From: Xanthobacteraceae bacterium
GTDB lineage: Bacteria > Pseudomonadota > Alphaproteobacteria > Rhizobiales > Xanthobacteraceae
DNA: 64,000 bases
Direction: 5' to 3'
NCBI GenBank assembly: GCA_030037885.1
Contig: JASHPU010000027.1
Span: forward strand, 1-64,000
The position numbers were made by a program, and so were the translations under genes. Below are positions 1 through 10,563 of the stretch, in pieces; position 1 is the stretch's first letter, and each line of letters starts with the position of its first letter. The notes under the pieces were generated by a model. It made no database searches. It was not told where the DNA came from and saw only the letters and a list, made by a program, of their open reading frames with translations.

Positions 1-378
1 TCGCAGATCGACGCCCGTGCGAAGACAGGGACAGCTCCAGACGGAAATCCGGATATGCGGTCAAACACGCGAATAAGAGCAGGATCACCGACGTCTCAAG
101 GCTGCGCTCCCACTATTGCACGATCATCGCAGCAACGCTCTCTCACGAGAGAACGGGCTCACTCGTCTCCAACGCTTGACAAAGGACATAAGAGCGAAAC
201 CCGGGGTTCAATGTTATGGCCGCATCGCCGTCGCCGGATTTCGCTTTGCTCAATCCGGGCTACTTGCTGGCGCTCAAGCGCGTCCCGGAGCCGCTCGATA
301 GTCTCAACCGGGGCAAGATCGTCGATCGAGACCTAGGTCAGGCCGCGTCCTTATAAATCCGGCTTCGTCGGCGGCGGG

Positions 379-1686
379 TCAGGCCGTGGTCTTTCGCAAC
401 GAATGCTTCGCCCGCAGCAAGCAAGCTCGTCGCTTGAATTTGAGCCAGGCGACGCGAATATTGCTCCAACCGCCGTAGTGCCCGATCGTTTCGTCGACCT
501 TGCGCTGCCAGTTGAATCGTCGAGCGACAAACCGGGGACCGTGCGCGCGGGCGTCTTGCCGCAGAAGCGGATCGGCCAGCACCACCGCAACCGCGTTGGC
601 CAGCCGCGCGGCAGCGCGGCTCGCGACGACAACGCCGGTCAAGCCATCGAGGATGGTTTCTCGGGTGCCGCCGACGTCCGGCGCGACCACGGGCACTCCG
701 GCAGCCTGGGCTTCGATCAAGACGTTTGGCGTGCCTTCGTAATGCGAGGTCATCAGGAACACGTCGAGGCAGGCATAAATGGCGCCGATGTCGATCGTGG
801 CGCCGAGCAGGACGAGGCGCTGCGATAGGCCCATTTGCTTGAGCTTGACTGCAACATGTTCGGAAAGCGGGCCGTATCCGGCAAGCACGAACCAGACATC
901 CGGGCGGTCGGCGGCAATGAGGCGAGCGGTGTCGAGCCAAAGATCCGGATCCTTCTCGGGCGCAAAGCGCATGATGGCGCCGACCGTCGGCGCGTCGAGC
1001 GGGATGCCGAGGCTCCGCCGGCAAGCTTTGGCCTCCTCCGCGGTGCGAACCCGCATGCTGTCGGGGACAAAGCCGTTACGCAGCAGCTTGACCGTGCCGC
1101 GTGGAATTTCCAGCCATTGCTCGAGATTTCGCGCATTGACGGCGCTGATGTTGAGCAGTCGGACGTTCGCGCTGCTTAACAGCCTGCGGTAGGCTTCGCA
1201 GTAAAGCGCCACGTCCGGCTGGTTTTGCTGGAACGGCGGCACGTTGACGAGTTGGATCACAATCTTGCGCACGTCAAGCGACACCGCGACAAGACCTCCG
1301 ATCACGCTCGAAGGCTCCGACCAACAATGAACGATCGAGGGCTGGAAGCGGCGAATCGCCTGTTCGAGGGCCCGGCCCAAGTGGACAACGTTGAGGTGCT
1401 GCAGGATCGGCGTGAACCGTGCCAGGCCATGCGGGTCGCCGCCGTCCGGCGGCGGCAAACGCGTGTCGCCGAAGTCGCTGGCACAGCTCGTGCTGATCGG
1501 GAGTGCGGCGAATTCGGCTTCGAAGCTGGTGTCGCCACGCGGTCCAACGTCGAGCTTGAAAATCTCGATGACATAGCCCCAGTCCAGGAGGCCGCGAGCG
1601 GTCGCCAGCAATTGTCGTTCGCAGCCACCCCGGGCGAGCACGGAAATGACCATCAGTACGCGTTTATCGGGCGGACGAGCGGGCAT
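379..1686 (-). CDS. Glycosyltransferase family 4-like protein
   Basis: 435-aa ORF; N-terminal KRVLMVISVLARGGCERQLLATARGL and C-terminal SHYEGTPNVLIEAQAAGVPVVAPDVGGTRE typical of GT4 enzymes. Confidence 0.85.
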   Translation of the reverse strand: MPARPPDKRVLMVISVLARGGCERQLLATARGLLDWGYVIEIFKLDVGPRGDTSFEAEFAALPISTSCASDFGDTRLPPPDGGDPHGLARFTPILQHLNVVHLGRALEQAIRRFQPSIVHCWSEPSSVIGGLVAVSLDVRKIVIQLVNVPPFQQNQPDVALYCEAYRRLLSSANVRLLNISAVNARNLEQWLEIPRGTVKLLRNGFVPDSMRVRTAEEAKACRRSLGIPLDAPTVGAIMRFAPEKDPDLWLDTARLIAADRPDVWFVLAGYGPLSEHVAVKLKQMGLSQRLVLLGATIDIGAIYACLDVFLMTSHYEGTPNVLIEAQAAGVPVVAPDVGGTRETILDGLTGVVVASRAAARLANAVAVVLADPLLRQDARAHGPRFVARRFNWQRKVDETIGHYGGWSNIRVAWLKFKRRACLLRAKHSLRKTTA

Positions 1687-2030
1687 GATGCAATCGATTT
1701 CAGGAAGTCTGTTCTGGAAATGCGATGCGAAGCTCAGGAAAGCACCGGGAGCAGACTAACCCTCCGCCATACCGACGCTCAAGCGCGCCTCGACCCGCGG
1801 TGTTCTCGATGTGGACAAGAACGTCGGTCCCGAATTCGGCCGCTGGCGACATAGAATAGCCCGGAAGCCGGCGCACAGGCCGCCACCGGGGGCGTGTAGC
1901 GCTCCATCCGCGGACGGGCGGCGCTCGGCAGCGCCCGGTGGTGTTGGAAGACCCTGTAGCAGCGAACGTGCAAAGCACCGCGGCCTGGCTTAGGCTTGGC
2001 CGGTAAGTACGGGAGTTCGTACCGACAAGG

Positions 2031-5000
2031 GTGCGCGGAGACGCCGTGCAGACGACGCTGCTCGGACTGGCAATCGCGATCATCCTGGCGCTCGTTGCGG
2101 CGCTGGTGGCACCGCTCGTGGTCGATTGGAATCATTATCGTGCCGCGATCGAGAGCGAGGCGAGCCGGCTCACTGGGCTCGCCGTCCACGTCGACGGCGC
2201 GATCGACGCGCGGCTGTTGCCGTCGCCCTCGATCACGTTGCGCGACGTCGCCGTCGGCGAGCCCGGCCGGGCGCCGCAACTGCGTGCCGGCATGCTCAAG
2301 CTCGAACTGGCGCTGGGGCCATTGCTGCGCGGCAAGGTGCAGGCTTCCGAGGTGCGCCTGATCGGGCCGCAGCTTCGCCTCACGATCGATCGCTCCGGCG
2401 CGCTCGACTTGCCGAAATTGTCGCCGGCCTTCCGCCCCGAGGCGCTGTCGATCTCGCGCTTTGCCATCGAAGACGGCCGCGCGGTGCTGAGCGCTGCCGC
2501 GTCCGGCGCGCGGCTCGCATTGAAAAAACTTTACTTCAACGGCGACGTCCGCTCGTTCGACGGCCCGTTCAGCGGCGAAGGCGGCGCGGTCGTCGGCGAC
2601 GCGCTGTACGGCTATCGCATCGTCGGCACCGCTGTCGATGGTGGCGGCGGGATAAAACTGCGGCTCAACGTCGATCCGACGGATCGGCCGCTGACCAGCG
2701 TGTTCGACGGCACTCTCTCCTTCGATCGCGGCGTGCCGCACTTCGCCGGCACCATGGCTCTGGCGCGCCCGGTCGGCGCGACGCTCGCCAACGGCCAGCG
2801 CGTGGTCAGCGAGCCGTGGCGCGCCACGGCCGCGTTGCGCGCCGATCCGGCTGGCGCCGCGCTGAAGGACGTGGCGATCCATTACGGGCCGGAAGAACGA
2901 GCCGTCGTGTTCGACGGCACCGCCGACCTGACGTTCGCGCCGCAGCCGCACCTGAACGCCGATCTCGCGGCCATGCAGGTCAATCTCGACCGCGCCATGG
3001 CGGATCCGGATCTGACCGATCGGCCGCCGCTCGTCGCGCTGCGCAACGTGCTGCAGGCGTTCGCCGCTGACGCCCGGCTGCCGTTGCCGGCGCGGTTCGG
3101 GCTCTCGATCGGGGCGCTCACTGTCGGCGCCACCACGATCGAATCGCTGCATGGCGCGCTGGAGTTCGATCGGTCGGGTTGGCGCCTCGACGGCGTGCAG
3201 TTTCGCGCGCCCGGCATGACCGAGGTGAATCTGAGCGGACGTTTTTCCGGCACGCCGCAGGGCTTTGCCTTCCACGGCCCCGCCGCGCTCACGTCGGCCG
3301 ATGCCGGCATGCTGGCGGCGTGGCTCGACGGGCGCGACGGCGACCAGGCCGCTGGCGAGGCGAGTGCGCTCACCGCCCACGGCGATGTGACGATCGCCAA
3401 CGATCGGATCGCGGTCGACAAGCTGAGCGCGGCGCTCGGTCGCGAACAGGTTGATGGACGCTTTGCCTATGGCTGGCCGGCAGACAAGCGCCCGGCGCGG
3501 CTCGACGCCGATCTGCGCGCTGCGGACCTCGATCTCGACGCGATCCGGACCTTTGTCGTCGCCGCACTGGGCGGTGACGGACTGGCGCTGCCGCAGGAGG
3601 TTACGCTCGCGCTCGATATCGGCCGCGCCAGTTTCGCCGGCGTCGAGGCCAAGTCGATCGTCACGCAGGTGAAATTCGACGCCGGCAAGCTGCAGATCGA
3701 CCGGCTGTCGATCGGCGATTTGGGCGGCGCCAAGCTCGATATCGGCGGGCGGATCGACGAACTGTCGTCGCGGCCGCGCGGCCAGGTCACGCTCGATCTC
3801 GACGCCGGCGCGCTCGGCGGCTTGAGCGACATCGCGGCGAAATTCGCGCCGCGGGCCGCGGCGCCATTGCGGCGGCTCGCCGGCCGTTTGGCGCCCGCCA
3901 AGGTGCACGCGGTGCTCCACGTCGGGCACGCGGCGAGCGGCGGCAGCACCGCTGCGCTTTCGGTCAACGGCGATCTCGCCGCCATGCGGCTTGCCATTAC
4001 GGGAAAGGCGGACGGCGAGCCTTCCCATCTCGGCGCCGCAGCGATGCAGGTCGACGGCCGGATCGACGCCGACGACGGCAGCGCGCTGGTGGCGCTGCTC
4101 GGACTTGATCGCGTGATCGCGGTCGATCAGTTGCCGGGGCAGTTGACCTTTACGGCTGCGGGACCGCTCGGCGGCGGCATCCGCGTCGACGGCAAAGTCG
4201 GCGCCAGCGGCTTGGACGCCGCGGTGCACGGTACGCTGCGTATCGGCGGCGACTGCAAGCCCTCGGCGCAGCTGCAGGTGCAAGCCGCAGCCGGCGATTT
4301 GCGGCCACTGCAGCAAACCATGACGGGACAGCCCGGCCTCGCCGTTCCGGTCTCGGCAAAGGCGGCGCTCGCGATCGACGGCAGCAAACTCTCGTTCACC
4401 GACATCGCGGGCAGCGTCGGCAAAGCGTCGGTGCATGGGCGGCTTGCTGTCGATCTGGTCAGTCCGCTTGCCATTGACGGCCGCATCGATGCCGACAACG
4501 TCGACGCGCCGGAATCTCTCGCCATGCTGCTCGGGTTGCCGCGCAACGGCGGCAGCACCGCCGCATGGTCGGGCAGCACGATCGGCGCCGGCGCGTTCGG
4601 CGCGATGCATGGCGCGGTGGCGTTCAAGTTCGACAGCGCGTCTTTCACGCCGGCGCTGGTCATGCGCGATCTCGGCGGCGTGGTGCATTTTCAACCCGGT
4701 GCGATCAGCTTCGACGATATCGGCGGCAATTTCGGCGGTGGACGCTTAAGCGCTGCGCTGGCGTTTCGCCGCAATGCCGACATGCTGACCGCACATGCGA
4801 GTGTCGCGGTCACCGATGCCTCCGGTGCGACGCTATTAGGCCCGGCGATGAATATCGCCGGCGGACAGTTCGGCCTGACGCTCGAGGGCGACGGCCTCGG
4901 CACGACGCCGGCCGCGCTCGTCGGCTCGCTGCACGGCACCGCAACAGTGACGCTCAAGGATGCGCAGTTCGCCGGCCTCGATGCCGCGGCGTTCACGGCG

Positions 5001-5666
5001 GCGTTGCGGGCCGCCGGCGAGACCGCTCCGATCGATATGAATAAAGTGCAAGCCGCCGTTGCGGCCGCGTTGGCGAACGGCCGCGTTGCGGTGCCGGCCG
5101 CCAATGCCGCCGTTCCGATCGCCGGCGGAGCCGTCAATCTCAATCATCTGGTGCTCAAGGCCGGGCACGGCGCCGAGCTGGCGCTCGACGGCAACGTCGA
5201 CCTCGGCGCCGCCACGATCGACGCACGGTTGACGTTGTCGCAAGCGCCGCCGGCCAACGCGCTGATCGCCGCGCGGCCGGAACTCGCCGTCACCATCAAG
5301 GGTCCGCTCGGCGCGCCGAAGCGCACGCTCGACACATCGGCGCTGACGAGCTGGCTGACGCTGCACGCTACCGAGCTGCAGACCCGGCGCATCGAAGCGA
5401 TCGAGGCGAGCCGCCAGCAAGGGGCCGTCGCCCAGGCGCCGCATCCGGACGCGCCTGATCTGCGCCTGCGGCCGGCCGGCGGCGTGGTCGAATCGGCGGC
5501 GCCGGGGAATGGCTCGGCTGCATCGACGGCACGCGCGCTGGAGCGGCTGCAGCCGCTCGCCGCGCCGCCGCTCGTTCCGGACGGCAATCACCCGGCGTCC
5601 GGCAATGCCGTGCCGTCGCCGGCGGCGCCGATCCGGTCGCTGCTCAATATCTTTCGCACCGACTGA
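2031..5666 (+). CDS. AsmA family protein (large envelope-associated protein)
   Basis: 1211-aa ORF; N-terminal TM helix followed by VVDWNHYRAAIESEASRLTGLAVHVDGAIDARLLPSPSITLRDVAVG, typical AsmA start. Confidence 0.85.
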   Translation: MRGDAVQTTLLGLAIAIILALVAALVAPLVVDWNHYRAAIESEASRLTGLAVHVDGAIDARLLPSPSITLRDVAVGEPGRAPQLRAGMLKLELALGPLLRGKVQASEVRLIGPQLRLTIDRSGALDLPKLSPAFRPEALSISRFAIEDGRAVLSAAASGARLALKKLYFNGDVRSFDGPFSGEGGAVVGDALYGYRIVGTAVDGGGGIKLRLNVDPTDRPLTSVFDGTLSFDRGVPHFAGTMALARPVGATLANGQRVVSEPWRATAALRADPAGAALKDVAIHYGPEERAVVFDGTADLTFAPQPHLNADLAAMQVNLDRAMADPDLTDRPPLVALRNVLQAFAADARLPLPARFGLSIGALTVGATTIESLHGALEFDRSGWRLDGVQFRAPGMTEVNLSGRFSGTPQGFAFHGPAALTSADAGMLAAWLDGRDGDQAAGEASALTAHGDVTIANDRIAVDKLSAALGREQVDGRFAYGWPADKRPARLDADLRAADLDLDAIRTFVVAALGGDGLALPQEVTLALDIGRASFAGVEAKSIVTQVKFDAGKLQIDRLSIGDLGGAKLDIGGRIDELSSRPRGQVTLDLDAGALGGLSDIAAKFAPRAAAPLRRLAGRLAPAKVHAVLHVGHAASGGSTAALSVNGDLAAMRLAITGKADGEPSHLGAAAMQVDGRIDADDGSALVALLGLDRVIAVDQLPGQLTFTAAGPLGGGIRVDGKVGASGLDAAVHGTLRIGGDCKPSAQLQVQAAAGDLRPLQQTMTGQPGLAVPVSAKAALAIDGSKLSFTDIAGSVGKASVHGRLAVDLVSPLAIDGRIDADNVDAPESLAMLLGLPRNGGSTAAWSGSTIGAGAFGAMHGAVAFKFDSASFTPALVMRDLGGVVHFQPGAISFDDIGGNFGGGRLSAALAFRRNADMLTAHASVAVTDASGATLLGPAMNIAGGQFGLTLEGDGLGTTPAALVGSLHGTATVTLKDAQFAGLDAAAFTAALRAAGETAPIDMNKVQAAVAAALANGRVAVPAANAAVPIAGGAVNLNHLVLKAGHGAELALDGNVDLGAATIDARLTLSQAPPANALIAARPELAVTIKGPLGAPKRTLDTSALTSWLTLHATELQTRRIEAIEASRQQGAVAQAPHPDAPDLRLRPAGGVVESAAPGNGSAASTARALERLQPLAAPPLVPDGNHPASGNAVPSPAAPIRSLLNIFRTD

Positions 5667-5685
5667 AGCGTTCTGCGGTTGGTTG

Positions 5686-5976
5686 CTATTTCAGTGGCGG
5701 GGCTGCGGCGGCGGTTGCCGCCGTTTTGCCGCGGCCGCCTTCGCGCTCGATGTTTCCGCCCGTCGCCGCGCGACAATAATCGAGCACGAACAGGCGGATC
5801 GCTGACGACAGGTTGCCGTTCTGCCGACCCGCATCGATGGTCGCCACGAGTTCGGCGACGGTGCTGCCGCGGCTGGCGGCGATGTCCTTGAGCGCCGTCC
5901 AGAACGCATCTTCGACGCTGACGCTGGTCTTGTGTCCGGCGATCACGATCGAGCGCTTGACGATCGGCGACGTCAC
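5686..5976 (-). CDS. Ribbon-helix-helix domain protein
   Basis: KRSIVIAGHKTSVSVEDAFWTALKDIAASRGSTVAELVATID resembles the RHH_4 family. Confidence 0.75.
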   Translation of the reverse strand: MTSPIVKRSIVIAGHKTSVSVEDAFWTALKDIAASRGSTVAELVATIDAGRQNGNLSSAIRLFVLDYCRAATGGNIEREGGRGKTAATAAAAPPLK

Positions 5977-6161
5977 GATTCGTCCTCGCCTTCAATGCGG
6001 TGGCGATCAAGGTCTCGCTCGGCTTTTTCATCGCGCGACCGTTGCAGCGCCTGTTCGGCTTTGCTTCGGCCATGCGCCAGCCGCCGCTGCGCCGCCTCCT
6101 GCTCGACTTGGCGCCGCCTGGCCTGCTTACGCGCAAAGCGAAGGTTGACGATGTCGGCCAT
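5973..6161 (-). CDS. DUF4169-like small basic protein
   Basis: 62-aa MADIVNLRFARKQARRRQVEQEAAQRR... ; C-terminal part of the 5973..7496 track ORF; overlaps the RHH gene. Confidence 0.65.
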   Translation of the reverse strand: MADIVNLRFARKQARRRQVEQEAAQRRLAHGRSKAEQALQRSRDEKAERDLDRHRIEGEDES

Positions 6162-6163
6162 TT

Positions 6164-7660
6164 TCACTTGTCCGGCCGCGTCATCTTTTCCGGCCGCACC
6201 AGGCGGTCGAACTCCGCGCCCGACACATAGCCGAGGCGTACCGCCTCTTCGCGCAGCGTGGTGCCGTTCTGGTGTGCGGTTTTGGCGATCTGCGCCGCCT
6301 TGTCGTAGCCGATGCGCGGCGCCAGCGCCGTGACCAGCATCAGCGAGTTTTCCATGAGCTGCCGGATGCGCGGCGCGTTGGCGCGGATGCCGGCGACGCA
6401 ATGGTCGGTGAACGAGTTCGCCGCGTCGGCAAGCAGCCGGATCGATTGCAGCATCGCGTAGGCGATCACCGGCTTGAACACGTTGAGCTCGAAATGACCC
6501 TGGCTCGCCGCCACGCTGATCGTGGTGTGATTGCCGAACACCTGGCAGCACACCATGGTCAGCGCCTCGCATTGGGTGGGATTGACCTTGCCGGGCATGA
6601 TCGAGGAGCCGGGCTCGTTTTCCGGCAGGAGCAACTCGCCGAAGCCCGAGCGCGGGCCGGAGCCGAGAAAACGGATATCGTTGGCGATCTTGAACAGATC
6701 GGCGGCCAGCGCATCGAGCGCACCGTGGGCGAACAGGATGGCGCCATGCGAGGCGAGCGCTTCGAATTTGTTCGGCGCGCTGACGAACGGCAGGCCGGTC
6801 GCTGCCGCGACTTTTTGCGCAAACGGCTTGGCGAAGGACCGTTTGGAATTCAGTCCGGTGCCGACCGCGGTGCCGCCCTGTGCCAGCGCGAAAAGTCCGC
6901 CGAGGCCGGCCTTGACCCTGGCAATGCCGGATTTCACCTGCGCCGCATAGCCGGAAAATTCCTGGCCCAGCGTGAGCGGCGTCGCGTCCTGGGTGTGGGT
7001 GCGGCCGATCTTGACGATGCCCGCGAAAGCTTGGGTCTTCGCCTGCAGCGCGGCGTGCAGATGCGCGAGCGCCGGCAATAGACGCTGCACAATCTCCTGC
7101 GCGGCGGCGATGTGCATGGCGGTGGGAAAGCTGTCGTTCGACGACTGGCTCATGTTGACGTGATCGTTGGGGTGCACCGGCGCTTTGGCGCCGCGCCCGC
7201 CGCCGAGCATTTCGTTGGCGCGGTTGGCGATCACCTCGTTGACGTTCATGTTGGTCTGAGTGCCGGAGCCGGTCTGCCACACCGCGAGCGGAAACTCGCC
7301 ATCGCGCTTGCCGTCGATGATCTCCTGCGCCGCGGCGGCGATCGCCTTGGCGCGGCGCGCATCGAGCGAGCCGAGCAGCCGATTGGTCTGCGCCGCCGCA
7401 CGCTTGACGATGGCGAGCGCGACGATCAGCGGGGCCGGCATGCGCTCGTCGCCGATGCGGAAATTCCGCCGCGAGCGCTCGGTCTGCGCGCCCCAATAGC
7501 GCTCGGCGGGGACTTCGATCGGTCCGAAGGAGTCGGTCTCGGTGCGGGTCCTGTGAGCGGACGATGCTTGTCGCGCGACAGACGGAGCTGATTGCTGCCT
7601 GTCGTTTGGCGCGCGACCTCTCGCCCGATCTCTCGCCCGACCTCTCGCCTCTGTCTTCAT
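6164..7660 (-). CDS. fumC: Class II fumarate hydratase
   Basis: [28 protein letters not shown] ... [20 protein letters not shown] signature; true start probably downstream of the annotated one. Confidence 0.93.
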   Translation of the reverse strand: MKTEARGRARDRARGRAPNDRQQSAPSVARQASSAHRTRTETDSFGPIEVPAERYWGAQTERSRRNFRIGDERMPAPLIVALAIVKRAAAQTNRLLGSLDARRAKAIAAAAQEIIDGKRDGEFPLAVWQTGSGTQTNMNVNEVIANRANEMLGGGRGAKAPVHPNDHVNMSQSSNDSFPTAMHIAAAQEIVQRLLPALAHLHAALQAKTQAFAGIVKIGRTHTQDATPLTLGQEFSGYAAQVKSGIARVKAGLGGLFALAQGGTAVGTGLNSKRSFAKPFAQKVAAATGLPFVSAPNKFEALASHGAILFAHGALDALAADLFKIANDIRFLGSGPRSGFGELLLPENEPGSSIMPGKVNPTQCEALTMVCCQVFGNHTTISVAASQGHFELNVFKPVIAYAMLQSIRLLADAANSFTDHCVAGIRANAPRIRQLMENSLMLVTALAPRIGYDKAAQIAKTAHQNGTTLREEAVRLGYVSGAEFDRLVRPEKMTRPDK

Positions 7661-8181
7661 TTTTTCCTGAATCGATCGAGGCTTACGACTTCACCGCCGC
7701 CCGGCGGCGGTTCTTTCGCGGGTTCTGGAGCGGATGGTTCAGTCTTGACCTCGGCGGGGAGCTGCGCGGGCGGCACCGCAGCTTTCTCGGGCGCCTTCTC
7801 TTCGGCGCCTGGCACCGCCTCGCTGCCGATCGGCTCGAACTGAAAGCCGAATTGCACTGCCGGATCGACAAAGGCCATGACCGCCGCGAACGGCACCGTC
7901 AGCTTTTCGGCAATGCCGCCAAACGACAGGCCGACGTCGAAGGCCTCGTCGCGCACCGTCAAATCCCAGAACTGGTGCTGCAGGACGATGGTCATGGCCT
8001 GCGGATATTGCTGGCGCATCCGATCCGACAGCCGCACGCCGGGCGCGCCGGTGGCGAAGGTGATCTTGAAATGATGCGCGCCCGGCAGACCGTTCTTCGC
8101 CGCATCCGCCAGCACCGTGCGCACCACGCCGCGCAATGCGGCTTGGGCCAAGAGGTCGTAGCGGATGTGATCTTCAGGCAT
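7657..8181 (-). CDS. sspB: ClpXP adaptor SspB-like protein
   Basis: [37 protein letters not shown]...[31 protein letters not shown]; alphaproteobacterial SspB-like. Confidence 0.85.
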   Translation of the reverse strand: MPEDHIRYDLLAQAALRGVVRTVLADAAKNGLPGAHHFKITFATGAPGVRLSDRMRQQYPQAMTIVLQHQFWDLTVRDEAFDVGLSFGGIAEKLTVPFAAVMAFVDPAVQFGFQFEPIGSEAVPGAEEKAPEKAAVPPAQLPAEVKTEPSAPEPAKEPPPGGGEVVSLDRFRKK

Positions 8182-8186
8182 GAGGA

Positions 8187-8290
8187 GTCAGGTATCAGTA
8201 ATCAGATTACGCCCAGAAAGCCAAGCAGAAGGCCAAGCCACTGAAGTCCAACTCCCCAGGCGCTCTGATTACTGATGACTGATACCTGAC
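8187..8290. repeat. Interrupted inverted repeat between ssrA and sspB
   Basis: GTCAGGTATCAGTAATCAGA (8187-8206) versus TCTGATTACTGAT[GACTGAT]ACCTGAC (8264-8290). Confidence 0.85.
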
Positions 8291-8299
8291 CCCTGGAAA

Positions 8300-8640
8300 G
8301 TGGAGGCTTCTGTTGCCAGGTGCCTCCGAACCCCGCCTGACGCTGCTAAGACGCCAGGGCTTCAGTCGGTCTTTCGGACTGCGTTACGCAGCCAGAGCAA
8401 CCGGAGCATAGTTGTCGTTGGCAACTATGAATTTGGCCCGATAACGCCGGAACCATGCCGAGCAAAAGCGCGCCCTTTACGCCCTCGTCGATCCTATTTC
8501 GACCCCATATCAGGGATCAGGTCATCATCAGGAAGACAGCGCACTTTCGCCCTGATCCCTGAACTCCTGATGCCTGACTCCTGGAATTGGTGGAGTCGCC
8601 GGGTACCGCCCCCGGGTCCGAATGGTTTATGACGACGGCC
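8300..8640 (-). ncRNA. ssrA: tmRNA, circularly permuted two-piece form
   Basis: Tag frame at 8384-8422 (-) encodes ANDNYAPVALAA*; 5' GGGGTCG (8500-8506) pairs with CGACTCC before CCA (8588-8600); T-arm CCGGG-GGCGGTA-CCCGG; acceptor piece lies upstream of coding piece. Outer ends approximate. Confidence 0.93.
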
Positions 8641-8718
8641 ATTTATTGCCATAGTCGGCTTACGCCGGCACACCGAATATAGGCGCAAAAGGTTGCCGAA
8701 AAAAGAGCGAGCGGAAGC

Positions 8719-9234
8719 GTGCGGCTGATCTGCGGCGGCCAGTCCGGGGTGGACCGCGCTGCCCTCGACGTGGCGGTTGCCCGCGGCATGGCATATGGCG
8801 GCTGGTGTCCCAAGGGCGGCTGGGCCGAGGATTTTCCGCAGCCGCCGGGCCTGTTGGCCAAATACCCGCACCTCGCCGAGACCCCGCTCGCCGATCCGGC
8901 GCAGCGCACCGAATGGAACGTGCGTGACGCCGACGCATGCCTGATCATCGCCGATGCGGCCGGCCCCGAGGTCTCCGCCGGAACGGTGCTCGCCGGCGAA
9001 CTGGCGCATCGCTATCGCAAGCCGTTTTTCATCGCCCGGCTCGGCAACGCCGATGCGCTCGGCCAGGCCGCGCTGTGGCTGCGCGTCCAGCAGGCCAGGC
9101 ACGGCGCCGGGCTGACGCTTGCCATCGGCGGTCCTCGCGAAAGCGAGGCCCCGGGCATTTACCAGCGCGCCGCCACGTTCATCGCCGCGCTCATGGACGC
9201 GGTCGGCGACCGCGCACAAACTCCAACCGATTGA
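8719..9234 (+). CDS. Putative molybdenum carrier / SLOG-fold protein
   Basis: RLICGGQSGVDRAALDVAVARGMAYGGWCPKGGWAEDF; resembles the putative Mo-carrier family. Confidence 0.75.
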   Translation: MRLICGGQSGVDRAALDVAVARGMAYGGWCPKGGWAEDFPQPPGLLAKYPHLAETPLADPAQRTEWNVRDADACLIIADAAGPEVSAGTVLAGELAHRYRKPFFIARLGNADALGQAALWLRVQQARHGAGLTLAIGGPRESEAPGIYQRAATFIAALMDAVGDRAQTPTD

Positions 9235-9342
9235 GGATGGAGGGCCTTGTGCGCCGCGCTGTCCACCGCCGGCTTGCGCCGGCTTCGTCGCGTGCGCATT
9301 TGGCGATAGAATCGCAACGACTCGGCGGCAGGTTAAAAATCG

Positions 9343-10137
9343 ATGCGGCAATATCTCGACCTGATGCAACGTGTGCTCGATGAGGGCGTCGAAAAGCGCG
9401 ACCGCACCGGCGTCGGCACGTTGTCGATCTTCGGCCATCAGATGCGGTTCGATCTTGCCGAAGGCTTGCCGCTCGTCACCACCAAGAAGCTGCACGTCAA
9501 GTCGATCATCTACGAGCTGCTCTGGTTCCTGCGCGGCGATAGCAACGTCAAATATCTCAACGAACACGGCGTGCGCATCTGGGACGAATGGGCCGACGAG
9601 AACGGCGATCTCGGCCCGATCTACGGCCGGCAGTGGCGCTCGTGGCCGGCGCCGGACGGCAGCAGCATCGATCAGATGGCCGACGTCGTCGCCGCAATCC
9701 GCCGCAATCCGAACTCGCGCCGGCTGATCGTCACCGCCTGGAATCCGGCCGAGATCGAGGCCATGGCGCTGCCGCCGTGCCATTGCCTGTTTCAGTTCAA
9801 CGTTGCCGGCGGCGCGCTGTCGTGCCAGCTCTATCAGCGTTCGGCCGACGTGTTTCTGGGCGTGCCGTTCAACATCGCCTCGTACGCGCTGTTGACCTTG
9901 GCGGTCGCCCGGGTATCAGGGCTCAAGCCCGGCACGTTCATCCACTCTCTCGGCGACGCGCACCTTTATCTCAATCACCTTCCGCAGGCGCGGTTGCAAC
10001 TGACGCGTCAACCGCGGCCGCTGCCGACGCTGCGCATCGATGCCGCGGCCAAGGATTTGTTCGCGCTGCGCTACGAGGATTTCGTGCTCGAAGGCTACGA
10101 CCCGCATCCGCACATCAAGGCCGCGGTCGCGGTGTGA
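9343..10137 (+). CDS. thyA: Thymidylate synthase
   Basis: 264 aa; [50 protein letters not shown]. Confidence 0.97.
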   Translation: MRQYLDLMQRVLDEGVEKRDRTGVGTLSIFGHQMRFDLAEGLPLVTTKKLHVKSIIYELLWFLRGDSNVKYLNEHGVRIWDEWADENGDLGPIYGRQWRSWPAPDGSSIDQMADVVAAIRRNPNSRRLIVTAWNPAEIEAMALPPCHCLFQFNVAGGALSCQLYQRSADVFLGVPFNIASYALLTLAVARVSGLKPGTFIHSLGDAHLYLNHLPQARLQLTRQPRPLPTLRIDAAAKDLFALRYEDFVLEGYDPHPHIKAAVAV

Positions 10138-10140
10138 CAC

Positions 10141-10563
10141 ATGCCTGACTTATCTAAAGCTTTCCTGATGGAGCTTGCGGAAACAAAGCTCAATGACGCA
10201 AAATTTCTGTTAGCCGGTGGACGCTCGGGCAATGCGTACTACCTTGCTGGCTATACGATCGAATTGCCGCTGAAGGCTGTACTGGCGTCGCGGTTTCGCG
10301 CCGATACCATTCCTACCCCAGAACTGGCGCGAGGCATATTTACTCATGACCTGAACAAACTTCTGAACTTGGCTGATTTGCGGTCGCGTTTGGCGGGTAA
10401 GCAGGATGACGATCCCGAGTTTAGAGCACGGTGGGAAATCGTGCTAAGATGGAACGAGGGAAGTCGATACGATCCGCGGCTCCGTGAGGTGGCCGAAGAG
10501 CTAATAGAGGCTATCGAAAATCCCGAGCATGGAGTTCTTCAGTGGTTGAAAACGATTACATGA
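10141..10563 (+). CDS. HEPN-domain-like protein
   Basis: YYLAGYTIELPLKAVLASRF...THDLNKLLNLADL resembles HEPN proteins; locally more AT-rich than flanks. Confidence 0.65.
   Translation: MPDLSKAFLMELAETKLNDAKFLLAGGRSGNAYYLAGYTIELPLKAVLASRFRADTIPTPELARGIFTHDLNKLLNLADLRSRLAGKQDDDPEFRARWEIVLRWNEGSRYDPRLREVAEELIEAIENPEHGVLQWLKTIT

Noticed and set aside
55-336. Short ORFs at the left edge
   Set aside because: Arg/Ser-rich overlapping translations without recognisable motif.
1779-4694. 971-aa minus-strand ORF
   Set aside because: Antisense to the AsmA-like gene; low-complexity Arg/Ala/Asp composition and no domain pattern, typical of high-GC shadow ORFs.
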